Shown: piece by piece, positions 17,982 through 26,350 of the stretch | How the letters are laid out: each line of letters opens with the position of its first letter | Position numbering within the stretch: position 1 is the first letter of the stretch | From: Algoriphagus lutimaris | Lineage (GTDB): Bacteria > Bacteroidota > Bacteroidia > Cytophagales > Cyclobacteriaceae | DNA: 64,000 nucleotides | Direction: 5' to 3' | Assembly (NCBI RefSeq): GCF_017051705.1 | Contig: NZ_JAFIDJ010000001.1 | Location: 2,545,501 to 2,609,500 of the forward strand | The notes under the pieces: model-generated | The model's database searches: none | Told to the model about the DNA's origin: nothing | What the model saw: the letters and a program-made list of their open reading frames with translations, nothing else | Made by a program: the position numbers and the translations under genes

Positions 17982-19145
17982 TTATTCGGTCCAACTCATT
18001 GGATAGTTTTTATCTACAAATTCCATGGCTTCGGTAGTAATTTGAAGAGACTTAAAAGTATCCAACATAACTGCATATTCCTCCGTAGCTTTGGCTCCGA
18101 TTGATTTCTCAACTGTTCCAGGATGAGGACCATGCGGTAAACCACCCATATGGATCGTAAATGAGCCTCGATCTATCCCTTTTCTACTCATAAATTCTCC
18201 TTCAGCATAATACAGTACCTCATCAGAATCAATATTGGAATGATTGTAAGGTGCAGGGATCGCTAATGGATGGTAATCAAAAAGCCGTGGGACAAATGAA
18301 CAAATCACAAATCCCCAAGCTTGAAAAGTCTGATGAACCGGTGGTGGCTGATGAATTCTTCCAGTAATGGGTTCGAAATCGAAAATCGATAGCGCATAGG
18401 GATATAAATAACCATCCCAACCCACGATATCCAATGGACTATGTGCATAAGTATAGGGATGCAACATTCCCTGCTTTTTTATTTGAACCAGATAGTCCCC
18501 TTTCTCCCGCTCAATTACTAATTCTTCTGGAGTCCGTATATCCCGTTCACAGTATGGAGAATGTTCTAACAATTGACCTACTTCATTTCTATATCGTTTG
18601 ACTGTCTCAATCGGGCCATGAGATTCAATGACCAGCAGTCGTAATGGGCCTTCTTCTTTAAATTCAAATCTATAAATAGTTGTTCTTGGGATGACAATAT
18701 AATCTCCTTTCCTCACAGGCAATTTGCCAAATTGAGAATACAACACTCCTTCTCCATCATGAACATAAATTAATTCATCTCCATCTGCATTCTTGAAAAA
18801 GAAATCCATCTTGCGTTTTCTAGGAGTACAAATTCCCATCATTACATCGGAATTCATCATAAGCATTTTCCTGGCGCTTAGATAATCTTCACCTGTAATT
18901 TCCACCCCAGAGGTTTTTAGATGAGTTTGACTTAATCCATGCTCTTTGACTGGCTCCCAAGAATACTTCGAAGGCTTCCCTATGGCCTTTACTTCATTGG
19001 GGTTAAAAATATGGTACAAGTTGGAATAGATGCCTGAAAAACCTTTTGAACTTACTAATTCCTCTTTGTAAAGGCTCCCGTCGGGCTGTCTGAATTGAGT
19101 ATGTCTTTTGGGAGGAATCTCTCCCAATCGATGATAATATGCCAT
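17982..19145 (-). CDS. hmgA: homogentisate 1,2-dioxygenase
   Basis: 387 residues, cupin-type non-haem Fe(II) ring-cleaving dioxygenase of tyrosine/phenylalanine catabolism (homogentisate to maleylacetoacetate). The start MAYYHRLGEIPPKRHTQFR is the family N-terminus. Iron ligands are expected in the cupin segments YNHSNIDSDEVLYY.EGEF (His and Glu) and GLPHGPHPG (His). It is shorter than the human enzyme but normal for Bacteroidota. Neither hppD nor fahA is adjacent, so the rest of the pathway is elsewhere. Confidence 0.9.
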   Translation of the reverse strand: MAYYHRLGEIPPKRHTQFRQPDGSLYKEELVSSKGFSGIYSNLYHIFNPNEVKAIGKPSKYSWEPVKEHGLSQTHLKTSGVEITGEDYLSARKMLMMNSDVMMGICTPRKRKMDFFFKNADGDELIYVHDGEGVLYSQFGKLPVRKGDYIVIPRTTIYRFEFKEEGPLRLLVIESHGPIETVKRYRNEVGQLLEHSPYCERDIRTPEELVIEREKGDYLVQIKKQGMLHPYTYAHSPLDIVGWDGYLYPYALSIFDFEPITGRIHQPPPVHQTFQAWGFVICSFVPRLFDYHPLAIPAPYNHSNIDSDEVLYYAEGEFMSRKGIDRGSFTIHMGGLPHGPHPGTVEKSIGAKATEEYAVMLDTFKSLQITTEAMEFVDKNYPMSWTE

Positions 19146-19282
19146 TTGTATTTGGGTTTATATGCTAGCTAAATTACGAATATTGTGAATACAATGATGA
19201 AACATGCAAATGAGATTTATCCTTATATTAAAACAATACTTAATCATTTAAGTTTTTGTATTTTCCCGTAATCAATAAGCCC

Positions 19283-20071
19283 ATGAAAAAAATTCCATTC
19301 ATAATTCTTCTTATTTGGAGCTTTCAGGTTCATGCCCAAAAAGCAAAATTACTTTGGTCTGATGAATTTAATCAAGAAGGTTTGCCAAATCCTAAAAATT
19401 GGAGTTATGATGTAGGAGATCATGGTTGGGGCAATGATGAATTAGAATATTACACTGAAGCAGATCTGGAAAATGCGAGGGTTGAAAATGGTGTTTTAAT
19501 CATAGAAGCAAAAAAAGACCCTTCCTATCCAAAAGGATATACTTCTGCCAGATTGGTCACAAAAAATAAAGCCTCTTGGAAATATGGTTATATAGAGGTG
19601 AAAGCTAAACTTCCTACAGGAAGAGGAACTTGGCCAGCCATCTGGATGCTGTCAGAAAAAAACAAAAATGGAGGTTGGCCAGCAAATGGTGAAATAGATA
19701 TCATGGAGCATGTAGGTTATGACCCTGGAAAAGTTCATGGAACCGTTCATACAGAAGCATTTAATCATAAAATCGGGACGCAAAAAGGAAATTATCTTAT
19801 GGTTGCTGATTTCGATTCTGAGTTCCATCTTTACGCCATCAATTGGACCAAAGAGAAAATCGATTTCTACATAGATCAAAAACTCTATTTCTCATTTGAG
19901 AATACAGGGGGAGATTTTAAGGAATGGCCTTTTGATCAACCCTTTCATTTGATTTTAAATATTGCCGTGGGTGGCGGATGGGGAGGTCAAGAAGGAATAG
20001 ATCCTAGTATTTGGCCTCAGAAAATGGAGATTGATTATGTTCGGGTTTATAATAAAAATCCCTTTAATTAA
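19283..20071 (+). CDS. secreted GH16 endo-beta-glucanase/laminarinase
   Basis: 262 residues from the ATG at 19283, where the Sec signal begins (cleavage after VHAQ); the frame is open nine codons further upstream. The GH16 catalytic signature GEIDIMEHVG provides nucleophile and acid/base Glu in the E-I-D-I-M-E order with the beta-bulge of laminarinases. It is preceded by GRGTWPAIWML and followed by WPFDQPFHLILNIAVGGGWGG. Substrate is most likely beta-1,3- or mixed-linkage glucan (family knowledge). No carbohydrate-binding module or sorting tail is present. Confidence 0.92.
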   Translation: MKKIPFIILLIWSFQVHAQKAKLLWSDEFNQEGLPNPKNWSYDVGDHGWGNDELEYYTEADLENARVENGVLIIEAKKDPSYPKGYTSARLVTKNKASWKYGYIEVKAKLPTGRGTWPAIWMLSEKNKNGGWPANGEIDIMEHVGYDPGKVHGTVHTEAFNHKIGTQKGNYLMVADFDSEFHLYAINWTKEKIDFYIDQKLYFSFENTGGDFKEWPFDQPFHLILNIAVGGGWGGQEGIDPSIWPQKMEIDYVRVYNKNPFN

Positions 20072-20094
20072 GAATTTGAATTAAAAAATTGATT

Positions 20095-20748
20095 ATGATT
20101 AACCCTGGTTTAAAAAAAAGAAGATTTCAGGCAATAGCTATTATCTCCGTCCTTTTGCTTTTGATTTATGGCAAAAATCTAACAGAGAGACAGGCTTTTA
20201 AAAGTATCAGCAAAACTTTTACGGAAGTTTATCAGGACCGCCTAGTGGTGGAAGGATATATTTTTGAAATATCAGATCGCCTTTTCTCAATTCAAAAGTT
20301 GATAGATCATTGTAATCTTGACTATGACTACACTCGAGTAATCAATGAAATCCAAAATCATGAAGAAGGAATCATGGAATTAATTGAGGAGTTTGAACAG
20401 ACCAATTTGACAGTAGAAGAATCAGATTATTTGATGGATTTCAAAAGAATTATTGAAAACGACCTAACGATCAAAAACTACGACCTTTTATATACAGACT
20501 CTTCAGGAGTTAATGAAAAGCAGGTAAAATTATATGACAAAAAAATCGCTTTGGCGAAACAAGACCTGGAAAATCTGAGCAAAATCCAGATGAGTGAAGG
20601 AGAAAAATTAATCAGCAAAGCAAAAGTCCAAATTAACCGTTCCCAAATATGGGCTCAATTTGAAGTTGCTTTACTGATTATTCTGATTATTGTGATTTAT
20701 ATCTTCTTATTTAAAAGACCAAGTACCAATCAAGAAACATTTTCTTAA
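20095..20748 (+). CDS. two-TM protein with four-helix-bundle sensor-like domain
   Basis: 217 residues. One membrane segment near the N-terminus (about 13-28, AIAIISVLLLLIYG) and one at the C-terminus (about 190-210) frame a wholly helical, charged extracytoplasmic region. The layout resembles the ligand-binding part of methyl-accepting chemotaxis proteins (4HB_MCP), but there is no HAMP or signalling domain after the second helix. The stop codon abuts the stop of the convergent isomerase gene with no base between. Function unknown. Confidence 0.7.
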   Translation: MINPGLKKRRFQAIAIISVLLLLIYGKNLTERQAFKSISKTFTEVYQDRLVVEGYIFEISDRLFSIQKLIDHCNLDYDYTRVINEIQNHEEGIMELIEEFEQTNLTVEESDYLMDFKRIIENDLTIKNYDLLYTDSSGVNEKQVKLYDKKIALAKQDLENLSKIQMSEGEKLISKAKVQINRSQIWAQFEVALLIILIIVIYIFLFKRPSTNQETFS

Positions 20749-21657
20749 TTAATATACAAAGGTGTTTTTCAGATAGGCTGCGTTTTTCTCAGCAGCTTCC
20801 ATTGGAGTGGTATTTACAAAACGCTCCTGTTCGATAATGAAATATTCCATTCCCAGAGATTTGGAATCTTTTACTATTCCTTCAAATGGAATTTCTCCTG
20901 AGCCAAATAAAACACCTCTTTCTTCTCCATTTCCTTGATCAGATTCCGCATCTTTTAAATGACATAATTTGAATCTTCGAGGGTATTTCGCAAGGTATTC
21001 AGCTGGATTTACTCCTGCCACATATACCCAATACATATCCATTTCAAAATCCACCAAAGCAGGATCTGTATTATCCATCAACACATCTTGGGGAAGCACT
21101 CCTTCCAACATTTCAAATGTATAATCATGGTTATGATAGGCAAACTTCAAACCATGCGATTTTAAAGTCTCTCCGGCCTGGTTAAATTTCTCTGCCATTA
21201 TTTTATACTCATCAATGGTTTTCTGAGCACCTATCCATGGGCAAATCAAATACTCCAACCCAGCCTCTTTGGCTTCTTCTGCTTGGGTGTCAAGATTTTC
21301 AAAAACATTGGCATGAGATGCTACCATTTTCACTCCAAGGTCTGTAGTCAAGCTTTTAAACTCTGCAGGCTTCATACCCCAAAGCACTCCTTTCCCTCCG
21401 TCAAAACCTTCAAATTGGGAATATCCAAAACCAGCTAATGCAGTCATGGTTGCTTTCGCATCCGCTGCCATTTCGTCTTTTACGGAATAGAGTTGAATTC
21501 CAAAAGATTCCAATTTGGATTTGGCTTCTTCAGAAGTTTCTAATGCAACACTTTCTTCTTTTTTTGCGGGGGAACAAAACTGTAAAGGCATGAAGGCAGA
21601 GCCTACACTCAGCATCGCTCCCATTTTAATGAATTTTCTTCTAGGGTTGTTCATCAT
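20749..21657 (-). CDS. Tat-exported sugar phosphate isomerase/epimerase-like TIM-barrel protein
   Basis: 302 residues from the MM start at 21657. The N-terminus has a twin-arginine signal (PRRKFIKMGAM) ending at a possible lipobox (PLQFC), so the protein is likely periplasmic and perhaps lipid-anchored. The AP-endonuclease-2-like TIM barrel (about 50-300) shows metal-ligand type segments: GLEYLICPWIGA, FAYHNHDYTFE, LVDFEMDMYWVYVAG, FKLCHLKDAE and FIIEQERF. Last gene of the minus arm of the sugar locus, 52 bases after the dehydrogenase small subunit. Probable substrate: an oxidised (keto) sugar (inference). Confidence 0.85.
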   Translation of the reverse strand: MMNNPRRKFIKMGAMLSVGSAFMPLQFCSPAKKEESVALETSEEAKSKLESFGIQLYSVKDEMAADAKATMTALAGFGYSQFEGFDGGKGVLWGMKPAEFKSLTTDLGVKMVASHANVFENLDTQAEEAKEAGLEYLICPWIGAQKTIDEYKIMAEKFNQAGETLKSHGLKFAYHNHDYTFEMLEGVLPQDVLMDNTDPALVDFEMDMYWVYVAGVNPAEYLAKYPRRFKLCHLKDAESDQGNGEERGVLFGSGEIPFEGIVKDSKSLGMEYFIIEQERFVNTTPMEAAEKNAAYLKNTFVY

Positions 21658-21709
21658 GTAAAAAGCCTGCCCCTTTTCTGGAGCAGGCATGATTAGTATA
21701 GTTTAATTA

Positions 21710-22267
21710 TTAAATCGCGTACGCTTTATCCCCTGAGTTGTAAGGAATACATGGATCGTATCTACCAGGAACTTCTATATAATTCAATGCTTGAGTTGCA
21801 CCAATCTCTGAAGTAAAATAACCTAGTACAGTAAGATCCTTTAACATGTAGATGATTTCAGGTTTTCTATCCCCACTGGCTTTGGCTGCTTCATACATCT
21901 TATTCAAATAAGCTGTTCTATCCTCTGCAGAAGCCTCCGCGAATGGTTTACCATATTCAGCTTTAAACTCTTTGTTGATGGTATTCAATCCATCGACAAA
22001 AGTTTTCTGTTGGTTTGCATCATAGCAATCCTTCACCATCATTACCATAAAGGAACCAATACCCACAGCTTTTGCACCAGGAGTATCTGTAGTTGGGATA
22101 ATGGTATCTCCAAGTTCATCGAGGAAAGCAATATCCTCTGGCATGAAATCAAGTCCTTCGATTTGATACTCAGGAGTACAACCCGTGAGGATGGCGGTAG
22201 CACCTACCATTGTTCCTCCCATCATTAGGACAACGCTTTTCAATGCGTCTCTTCTATTCATAGTCAT
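21710..22267 (-). CDS. gluconate 2-dehydrogenase subunit 3 family protein (GMC partner, LacC/small-subunit-like)
   Basis: 185 residues. The N-terminus has a Tat motif (NRRDALKSVV) and then LTGC, a possible lipobox. The rest matches the small subunit that accompanies membrane-bound GMC sugar dehydrogenases (FMPEDIAFLDELGDTIIPTTDTPGA is typical). Known partners such as Burkholderia glucose dehydrogenase and Caulobacter LacABC use this subunit to carry the folded FAD subunit through Tat. That fits here because the GMC protein, 17 bases upstream, has no signal of its own. ATG at 22267 or 22261 is possible. Confidence 0.9.
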   Translation of the reverse strand: MTMNRRDALKSVVLMMGGTMVGATAILTGCTPEYQIEGLDFMPEDIAFLDELGDTIIPTTDTPGAKAVGIGSFMVMMVKDCYDANQQKTFVDGLNTINKEFKAEYGKPFAEASAEDRTAYLNKMYEAAKASGDRKPEIIYMLKDLTVLGYFTSEIGATQALNYIEVPGRYDPCIPYNSGDKAYAI

Positions 22268-22284
22268 AGTTTCCGTCGTTTAAA

Positions 22285-23964
22285 TTAGAGATTTCCTTTT
22301 TTCAATTCATCTACTGCAAATGCTGCAGCTCTAGCAGTCAAAGCCATATAAGTAAGAGATGGGTTTACTGCAGCTGCTGAAGTCATACAAGCTCCATCAG
22401 TTACAAAAACATTCTTCGCTTCCCATACCTGATTGTTTCCATTCAGTACAGAGGTTTTAGGATCTCTACCCATTCTTGCAGTCCCCATTTCATGGATACC
22501 TTGACCAAAGGTATATCCGGCATCCCATTGGTTTACATTTTTAAATCCGGCAACTTCCAACATTTCAGCTGCATCAGCCATCATATCCTTACGCATTTTA
22601 AGTTCATTATCCTTAATCTCTGCGTTCATCACCAATGCTTCCATTCCCCACTTATCTTTGACAGTATCACTTAATTTGATGGTATTGTCATGATAAGGCA
22701 GAATTTCACCAAATGCGGTAATACCCATGGACCATGGCCCTGGTTTTGTAAGGGCTTCTTTCAATGGGGCTCCAAAATTGATTTCAGCTACATCTCTACT
22801 CCAACCACTTCGGCTAGCTCCTCCTTGATAACCAAAACCTCTCAGGTAATCCCGCTTGTCTCCATTGACATTTTGGAATCTAGGTATATAAAGTCCAGTT
22901 GGTCTTCTTCCGAAGTAATATTTATCATCATACCCTTCCATAGTACCACTAGCACCTAGACGAAAATGGTGATCCATTACATTATGTCCAAGTTCTCCGG
23001 AGCTACTTCCTAATCCACCTGGCCAAATATCCGTAGCAGTTCTCATTAAGATCGCTGTGGAGTTGAAAGCAGATGCACATAAGAATACCACTTTTGCATC
23101 GTACTCTACAGTTTGATTGGTCTCTGCATCCAATACTTCTACCCCTGTTGCTTTCTGAGTATCTTTATCATAGATCAATCTTCTTACAATTGACCATGGC
23201 CTTAAGGTCAAATTTCCGGTAGCTACTGCAGCAGGTAAAGTAGATGCCTGAGTACTAAAATACCCCCCGAAAGGACAGCCCAAAGAACACTTGTTTCTGT
23301 ATTGACAGCCCGGTCTTCCAGGAAGTGGCTGGGTAATATTGGCAGGTCGACCAATAGTCCAAGTTCTGGCTCCTTTATAATGTTCTTTAATTTTTGCTGC
23401 CGCATCCTTTTCAACACAATTCATCGGCATAGGAGGCATAAATTCGCCATCAGGCAATACATCTAAACCATCCTTGGAACCGGAAACCCCAGCAAACTTT
23501 TCAACATATGAATACCAAGGTGCTATATCTTTGTATCGAATCGGCCAATCCACAGCAATTCCTTCTTTAGCATTTCCTTCAAAGTCCAGGTCTGACCATC
23601 TGTAGGACTGTCTTCCCCAAAGTAGAGAACGACCTCCTACTTGATACCCCCTGAACCAGGTAAATGGTTTTTCTTCCACATAAGGAGATTCATCCTCATG
23701 CGCCCACCAATCCAAATTCAATTCATTCAGAACATAGTCCCTTCTCAAGTTTGGATGGTTTTCCAACTGTTCTTGAGTTCTTCTACCTCTATGTGGCACC
23801 TCCCAAGGGGCAAGGGTAGCCGATTTATAATCCTTGACATGTTCTACCATGGGGCCCCGCTCCAATAGGAGGACTTTGAGGCCCTTTTCTGTAAGCTCTT
23901 TTGCAGCCCAACCTCCACTTATCCCGGAGCCAACTACAATTGCATCATATGCTTGATTTGCCAT
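22285..23964 (-). CDS. GMC-family FAD sugar dehydrogenase, large subunit
   Basis: 559 residues. Dinucleotide motif GSGISGG at residues 12-18. A cysteine cluster PGCQYRNKCSLGCPFGG in the middle resembles the region holding a 3Fe-4S cluster in bacterial FAD glucose dehydrogenase. The active-site His is in GIHEMGTARMG and the second catalytic residue (Asn) in NPSLTYMALTARA. It lacks a signal peptide and is expected to be exported with the Tat-bearing small subunit encoded next. Electrons would pass to a cytochrome c, such as the one in the divergent arm. A role in C3 oxidation of glycosides is inferred from the neighbours. Confidence 0.92.
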   Translation of the reverse strand: MANQAYDAIVVGSGISGGWAAKELTEKGLKVLLLERGPMVEHVKDYKSATLAPWEVPHRGRRTQEQLENHPNLRRDYVLNELNLDWWAHEDESPYVEEKPFTWFRGYQVGGRSLLWGRQSYRWSDLDFEGNAKEGIAVDWPIRYKDIAPWYSYVEKFAGVSGSKDGLDVLPDGEFMPPMPMNCVEKDAAAKIKEHYKGARTWTIGRPANITQPLPGRPGCQYRNKCSLGCPFGGYFSTQASTLPAAVATGNLTLRPWSIVRRLIYDKDTQKATGVEVLDAETNQTVEYDAKVVFLCASAFNSTAILMRTATDIWPGGLGSSSGELGHNVMDHHFRLGASGTMEGYDDKYYFGRRPTGLYIPRFQNVNGDKRDYLRGFGYQGGASRSGWSRDVAEINFGAPLKEALTKPGPWSMGITAFGEILPYHDNTIKLSDTVKDKWGMEALVMNAEIKDNELKMRKDMMADAAEMLEVAGFKNVNQWDAGYTFGQGIHEMGTARMGRDPKTSVLNGNNQVWEAKNVFVTDGACMTSAAAVNPSLTYMALTARAAAFAVDELKKGNL

Positions 23965-23990
23965 AAATATGGTTTTGTTAGTTATTTGGT

Positions 23991-24866
23991 TTATACATCA
24001 CAGATTGCAACTCCCTCTGCAAGGGAGGCCATTTTATCTTCTTTTTTAGGTATGAATTCATGTGAAACATACCCGTCAAAGCCAGTTTCATAGATGGCTC
24101 TCATTACTGCTGGGTAATTAATTTCCTGATCATCACCAAGTTCATTCCTACCAGGATTTCCTGCTGTATGATAATGACCGAAATATTGATGGTAATCTTT
24201 TATGTTTCTGATCAAATCTCCTTCATCAATCTGCATATGGTAGATATCAAACAACAATTTGAAGTTAGGACTATCCAATCTTTTACATAATTCAACTCCA
24301 AAAGCAGATTTGTCACAGAGGTAATCTTTATGATTGATTTTACTATTCAACAATTCCATTTGGATCATGATCCCATGCTTCTCTGCCAAAGGCAAGATTC
24401 TTTCCAAACCTATCTGACAGTTTTTTAAACCGGTTTCATCATCCATTCCTCTTCTGTTACCGGAGAAACAAATAAGATTTTTATAACCTGCTTCTGCCAC
24501 CATTGGAATCATCTTGGTATAGTTCTCTACCAATTGATCATGGTATTTTACTTCTCCAAACCCTTCAGTCAAACTTATTTCAGCGCCATTACACATGGAT
24601 GAATCCAACCCATGCTTCTTTAGGGTATCCCATCCGTTTGGTCCTATTAGATCCACGCCTTTAATTCCGATCTTCTTGACCTCTATACAAAAATCTTCTA
24701 AACTATAATCACGAAAACACCAATGACATACTCCGTGATTGATATTTCCTTTTAAAGCTTTAGGCTCTTGTTTCATTTCAAAGGATGATAGGGAGCCAAA
24801 TGCGGCACCACCCAGAATTAATTTTTTGAAAGAATCTCTTCTTCCGTTGTCAATAGGTTTGGACAT
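23991..24866 (-). CDS. hydroxypyruvate isomerase-like TIM-barrel protein with Tat-like signal
   Basis: 291 residues. The N-terminus has twin arginines (NGRRDSFKKLILGGAA), so export by Tat is likely. The TIM barrel has segments GVCHWCFRDYSLEDFC, GVDLIGPNGWDTL, MIQMELLNSKINHKDY, FKLLFDIYHMQIDEGD, GHYHTAGNPGRNE and GYVSHEFIP. These carry the Glu/Asp/His metal ligands of the Hyi/xylose-isomerase-like family. It starts six bases after the permease gene. The true substrate is not readable; a keto sugar is the contextual guess. Confidence 0.85.
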   Translation of the reverse strand: MSKPIDNGRRDSFKKLILGGAAFGSLSSFEMKQEPKALKGNINHGVCHWCFRDYSLEDFCIEVKKIGIKGVDLIGPNGWDTLKKHGLDSSMCNGAEISLTEGFGEVKYHDQLVENYTKMIPMVAEAGYKNLICFSGNRRGMDDETGLKNCQIGLERILPLAEKHGIMIQMELLNSKINHKDYLCDKSAFGVELCKRLDSPNFKLLFDIYHMQIDEGDLIRNIKDYHQYFGHYHTAGNPGRNELGDDQEINYPAVMRAIYETGFDGYVSHEFIPKKEDKMASLAEGVAICDV

Positions 24867-24872
24867 TTTGAA

Positions 24873-26099
24873 TTATTGTAGGGGTTGAACTCGCTCTTTC
24901 TTAAAAAGTGCCGTGAAAAGTAACAAAACCATTACAGAAATACCAGAAGGAATCAACCAAATTGACTTCCAATCATGATTCCCAGCCAAATCTGCATAAT
25001 TCTCAGAAATCAAACCTGCAATCCAAAACCCTATCAGCATCCCAACACCATAAGTAGCTAAAGTAATCATTCCTTGGGCTGAGGATTTGTATTTCTCCCC
25101 TGCATGGGAGTCAGTATATATCTGACCGCTCACAAAAAAGAAATCATAACAAATCCCATGCAATGCAATCCCAATTAATAACATCCAAACTCCTGATTCG
25201 GCATCTCCAAAAGCAAATAAGAAATACCTCACTGCCCAGGCAAACATTGCCAGCATCAAGGTTTTTTTCACTCCAAACTTTGAGAAGAAAATAGGAAGGG
25301 CCAACATAAACAAGACCTCAGAAACCTGACCTAATGCCATTTTGCCTGTAGAATTTTCTAAACCAATCTCAGTCAAAAAGGGACTCGTGTTTTGGTAATA
25401 AAATGCCAAAGGGATACAAATCAGAATAGAACAAACAAAGAAGATTGCAAAATTTTTATGTTTCAGTAAAGACAACGCATCTAACCCTAAGGCTTTTGAA
25501 ATCTCAAATGGACCCGAGTCTTTCCCTTTTGGAGGTGTTTTAGGCAATGAAAAACTATAAACTCCAAGAAGCATTGACATTGCAGAAGCCATTAACAAGG
25601 TGTTCTCGAGCAACCCCTGGCTTAACCCTTCCTGGCTATCCCAACCAAAAAAACTAATGATAAACCCTGCCGTAATCCATCCCACAGTACCCCAAACCCT
25701 AATGATAGAAAACTCCTTTTCAGGATTGGACATTTGGTTAAATGAAATGGAATTTACCAAAGCCAAAGTTGGCATAAACAATATCATATAGCCCAAGAGG
25801 ATCGGGAAAAAGAGACTAAAGTCACTGGTCTTGTAGAGCCAAAACATTAAGGCTCCTCCAATAATATGAATCAACCCTAAGATTTTCTCAGCATTAAAAT
25901 ACCTATCGGCAATCATCCCAACTATAAAAGGGGCAATGATCGCTCCAAATGATTGGGTGGAGAAGGCCAATGAAATCTCCGAATCCTTTGCCTGTAAATT
26001 CGTTCCAACGAAGGTTCCTAATGTCACGAACCATGCCCCCCATATGAAAAATTCTAAAAACATCATAAAAGAAAGCTGGAACTTGGTCTTGAGTATCAT
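24873..26099 (-). CDS. MFS permease of the nucleoside:H+ symporter (NupG/XapB-like) type
   Basis: 408 residues with about twelve hydrophobic helices, starting FMMFLEFFIWGAWFVTLGTF. That opening, with E and W in the first helix, is the hallmark of the NHS family. In Bacteroidota such permeases often sit beside sugar isomerase/epimerase and Gfo/Idh/MocA genes and are then likely to carry sugars or sugar derivatives rather than nucleosides (inference). First gene of the minus arm; its product would bring the processed sugar into the cytoplasm. Confidence 0.85.
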   Translation of the reverse strand: MILKTKFQLSFMMFLEFFIWGAWFVTLGTFVGTNLQAKDSEISLAFSTQSFGAIIAPFIVGMIADRYFNAEKILGLIHIIGGALMFWLYKTSDFSLFFPILLGYMILFMPTLALVNSISFNQMSNPEKEFSIIRVWGTVGWITAGFIISFFGWDSQEGLSQGLLENTLLMASAMSMLLGVYSFSLPKTPPKGKDSGPFEISKALGLDALSLLKHKNFAIFFVCSILICIPLAFYYQNTSPFLTEIGLENSTGKMALGQVSEVLFMLALPIFFSKFGVKKTLMLAMFAWAVRYFLFAFGDAESGVWMLLIGIALHGICYDFFFVSGQIYTDSHAGEKYKSSAQGMITLATYGVGMLIGFWIAGLISENYADLAGNHDWKSIWLIPSGISVMVLLLFTALFKKERVQPLQ

Positions 26100-26240
26100 T
26101 TGAGAAAGTTTGGGGATAAACGGGTTGATTCTATTTAAAGGGAATTTTAAAGTTTTGGCAAATTGCCGTATTTTAAGCCCCTGATTGATAAATCAAACAT
26201 CGGGTAAAGTGGGGATTATTAACAGCCATTCATAACTCGA

Positions 26241-26272
26241 TGAGGCAATTAATCAATTAATGGTTCGCCTCA
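26241..26272. promoter_or_regulatory. nested inverted repeat in the divergent control region of the sugar locus
   Basis: Outer arms TGAGGC (26241-26246) and GCCTCA (26267-26272) enclose ATTAAT-CA-ATTAAT (26248-26261). It lies in the 251-bp gap between the divergent permease and oxidoreductase genes, 79 bases before the latter's ATG, a natural place for a regulator shared by both arms. No regulator gene is present in the locus. Confidence 0.4.
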
Positions 26273-26350
26273 ATTAAAGTATCAAGGAATTTCAGCATTT
26301 AATCAATTATTTCAAAAAGTTAAACCCTCAAAATAAACTCTCTTTTACCC

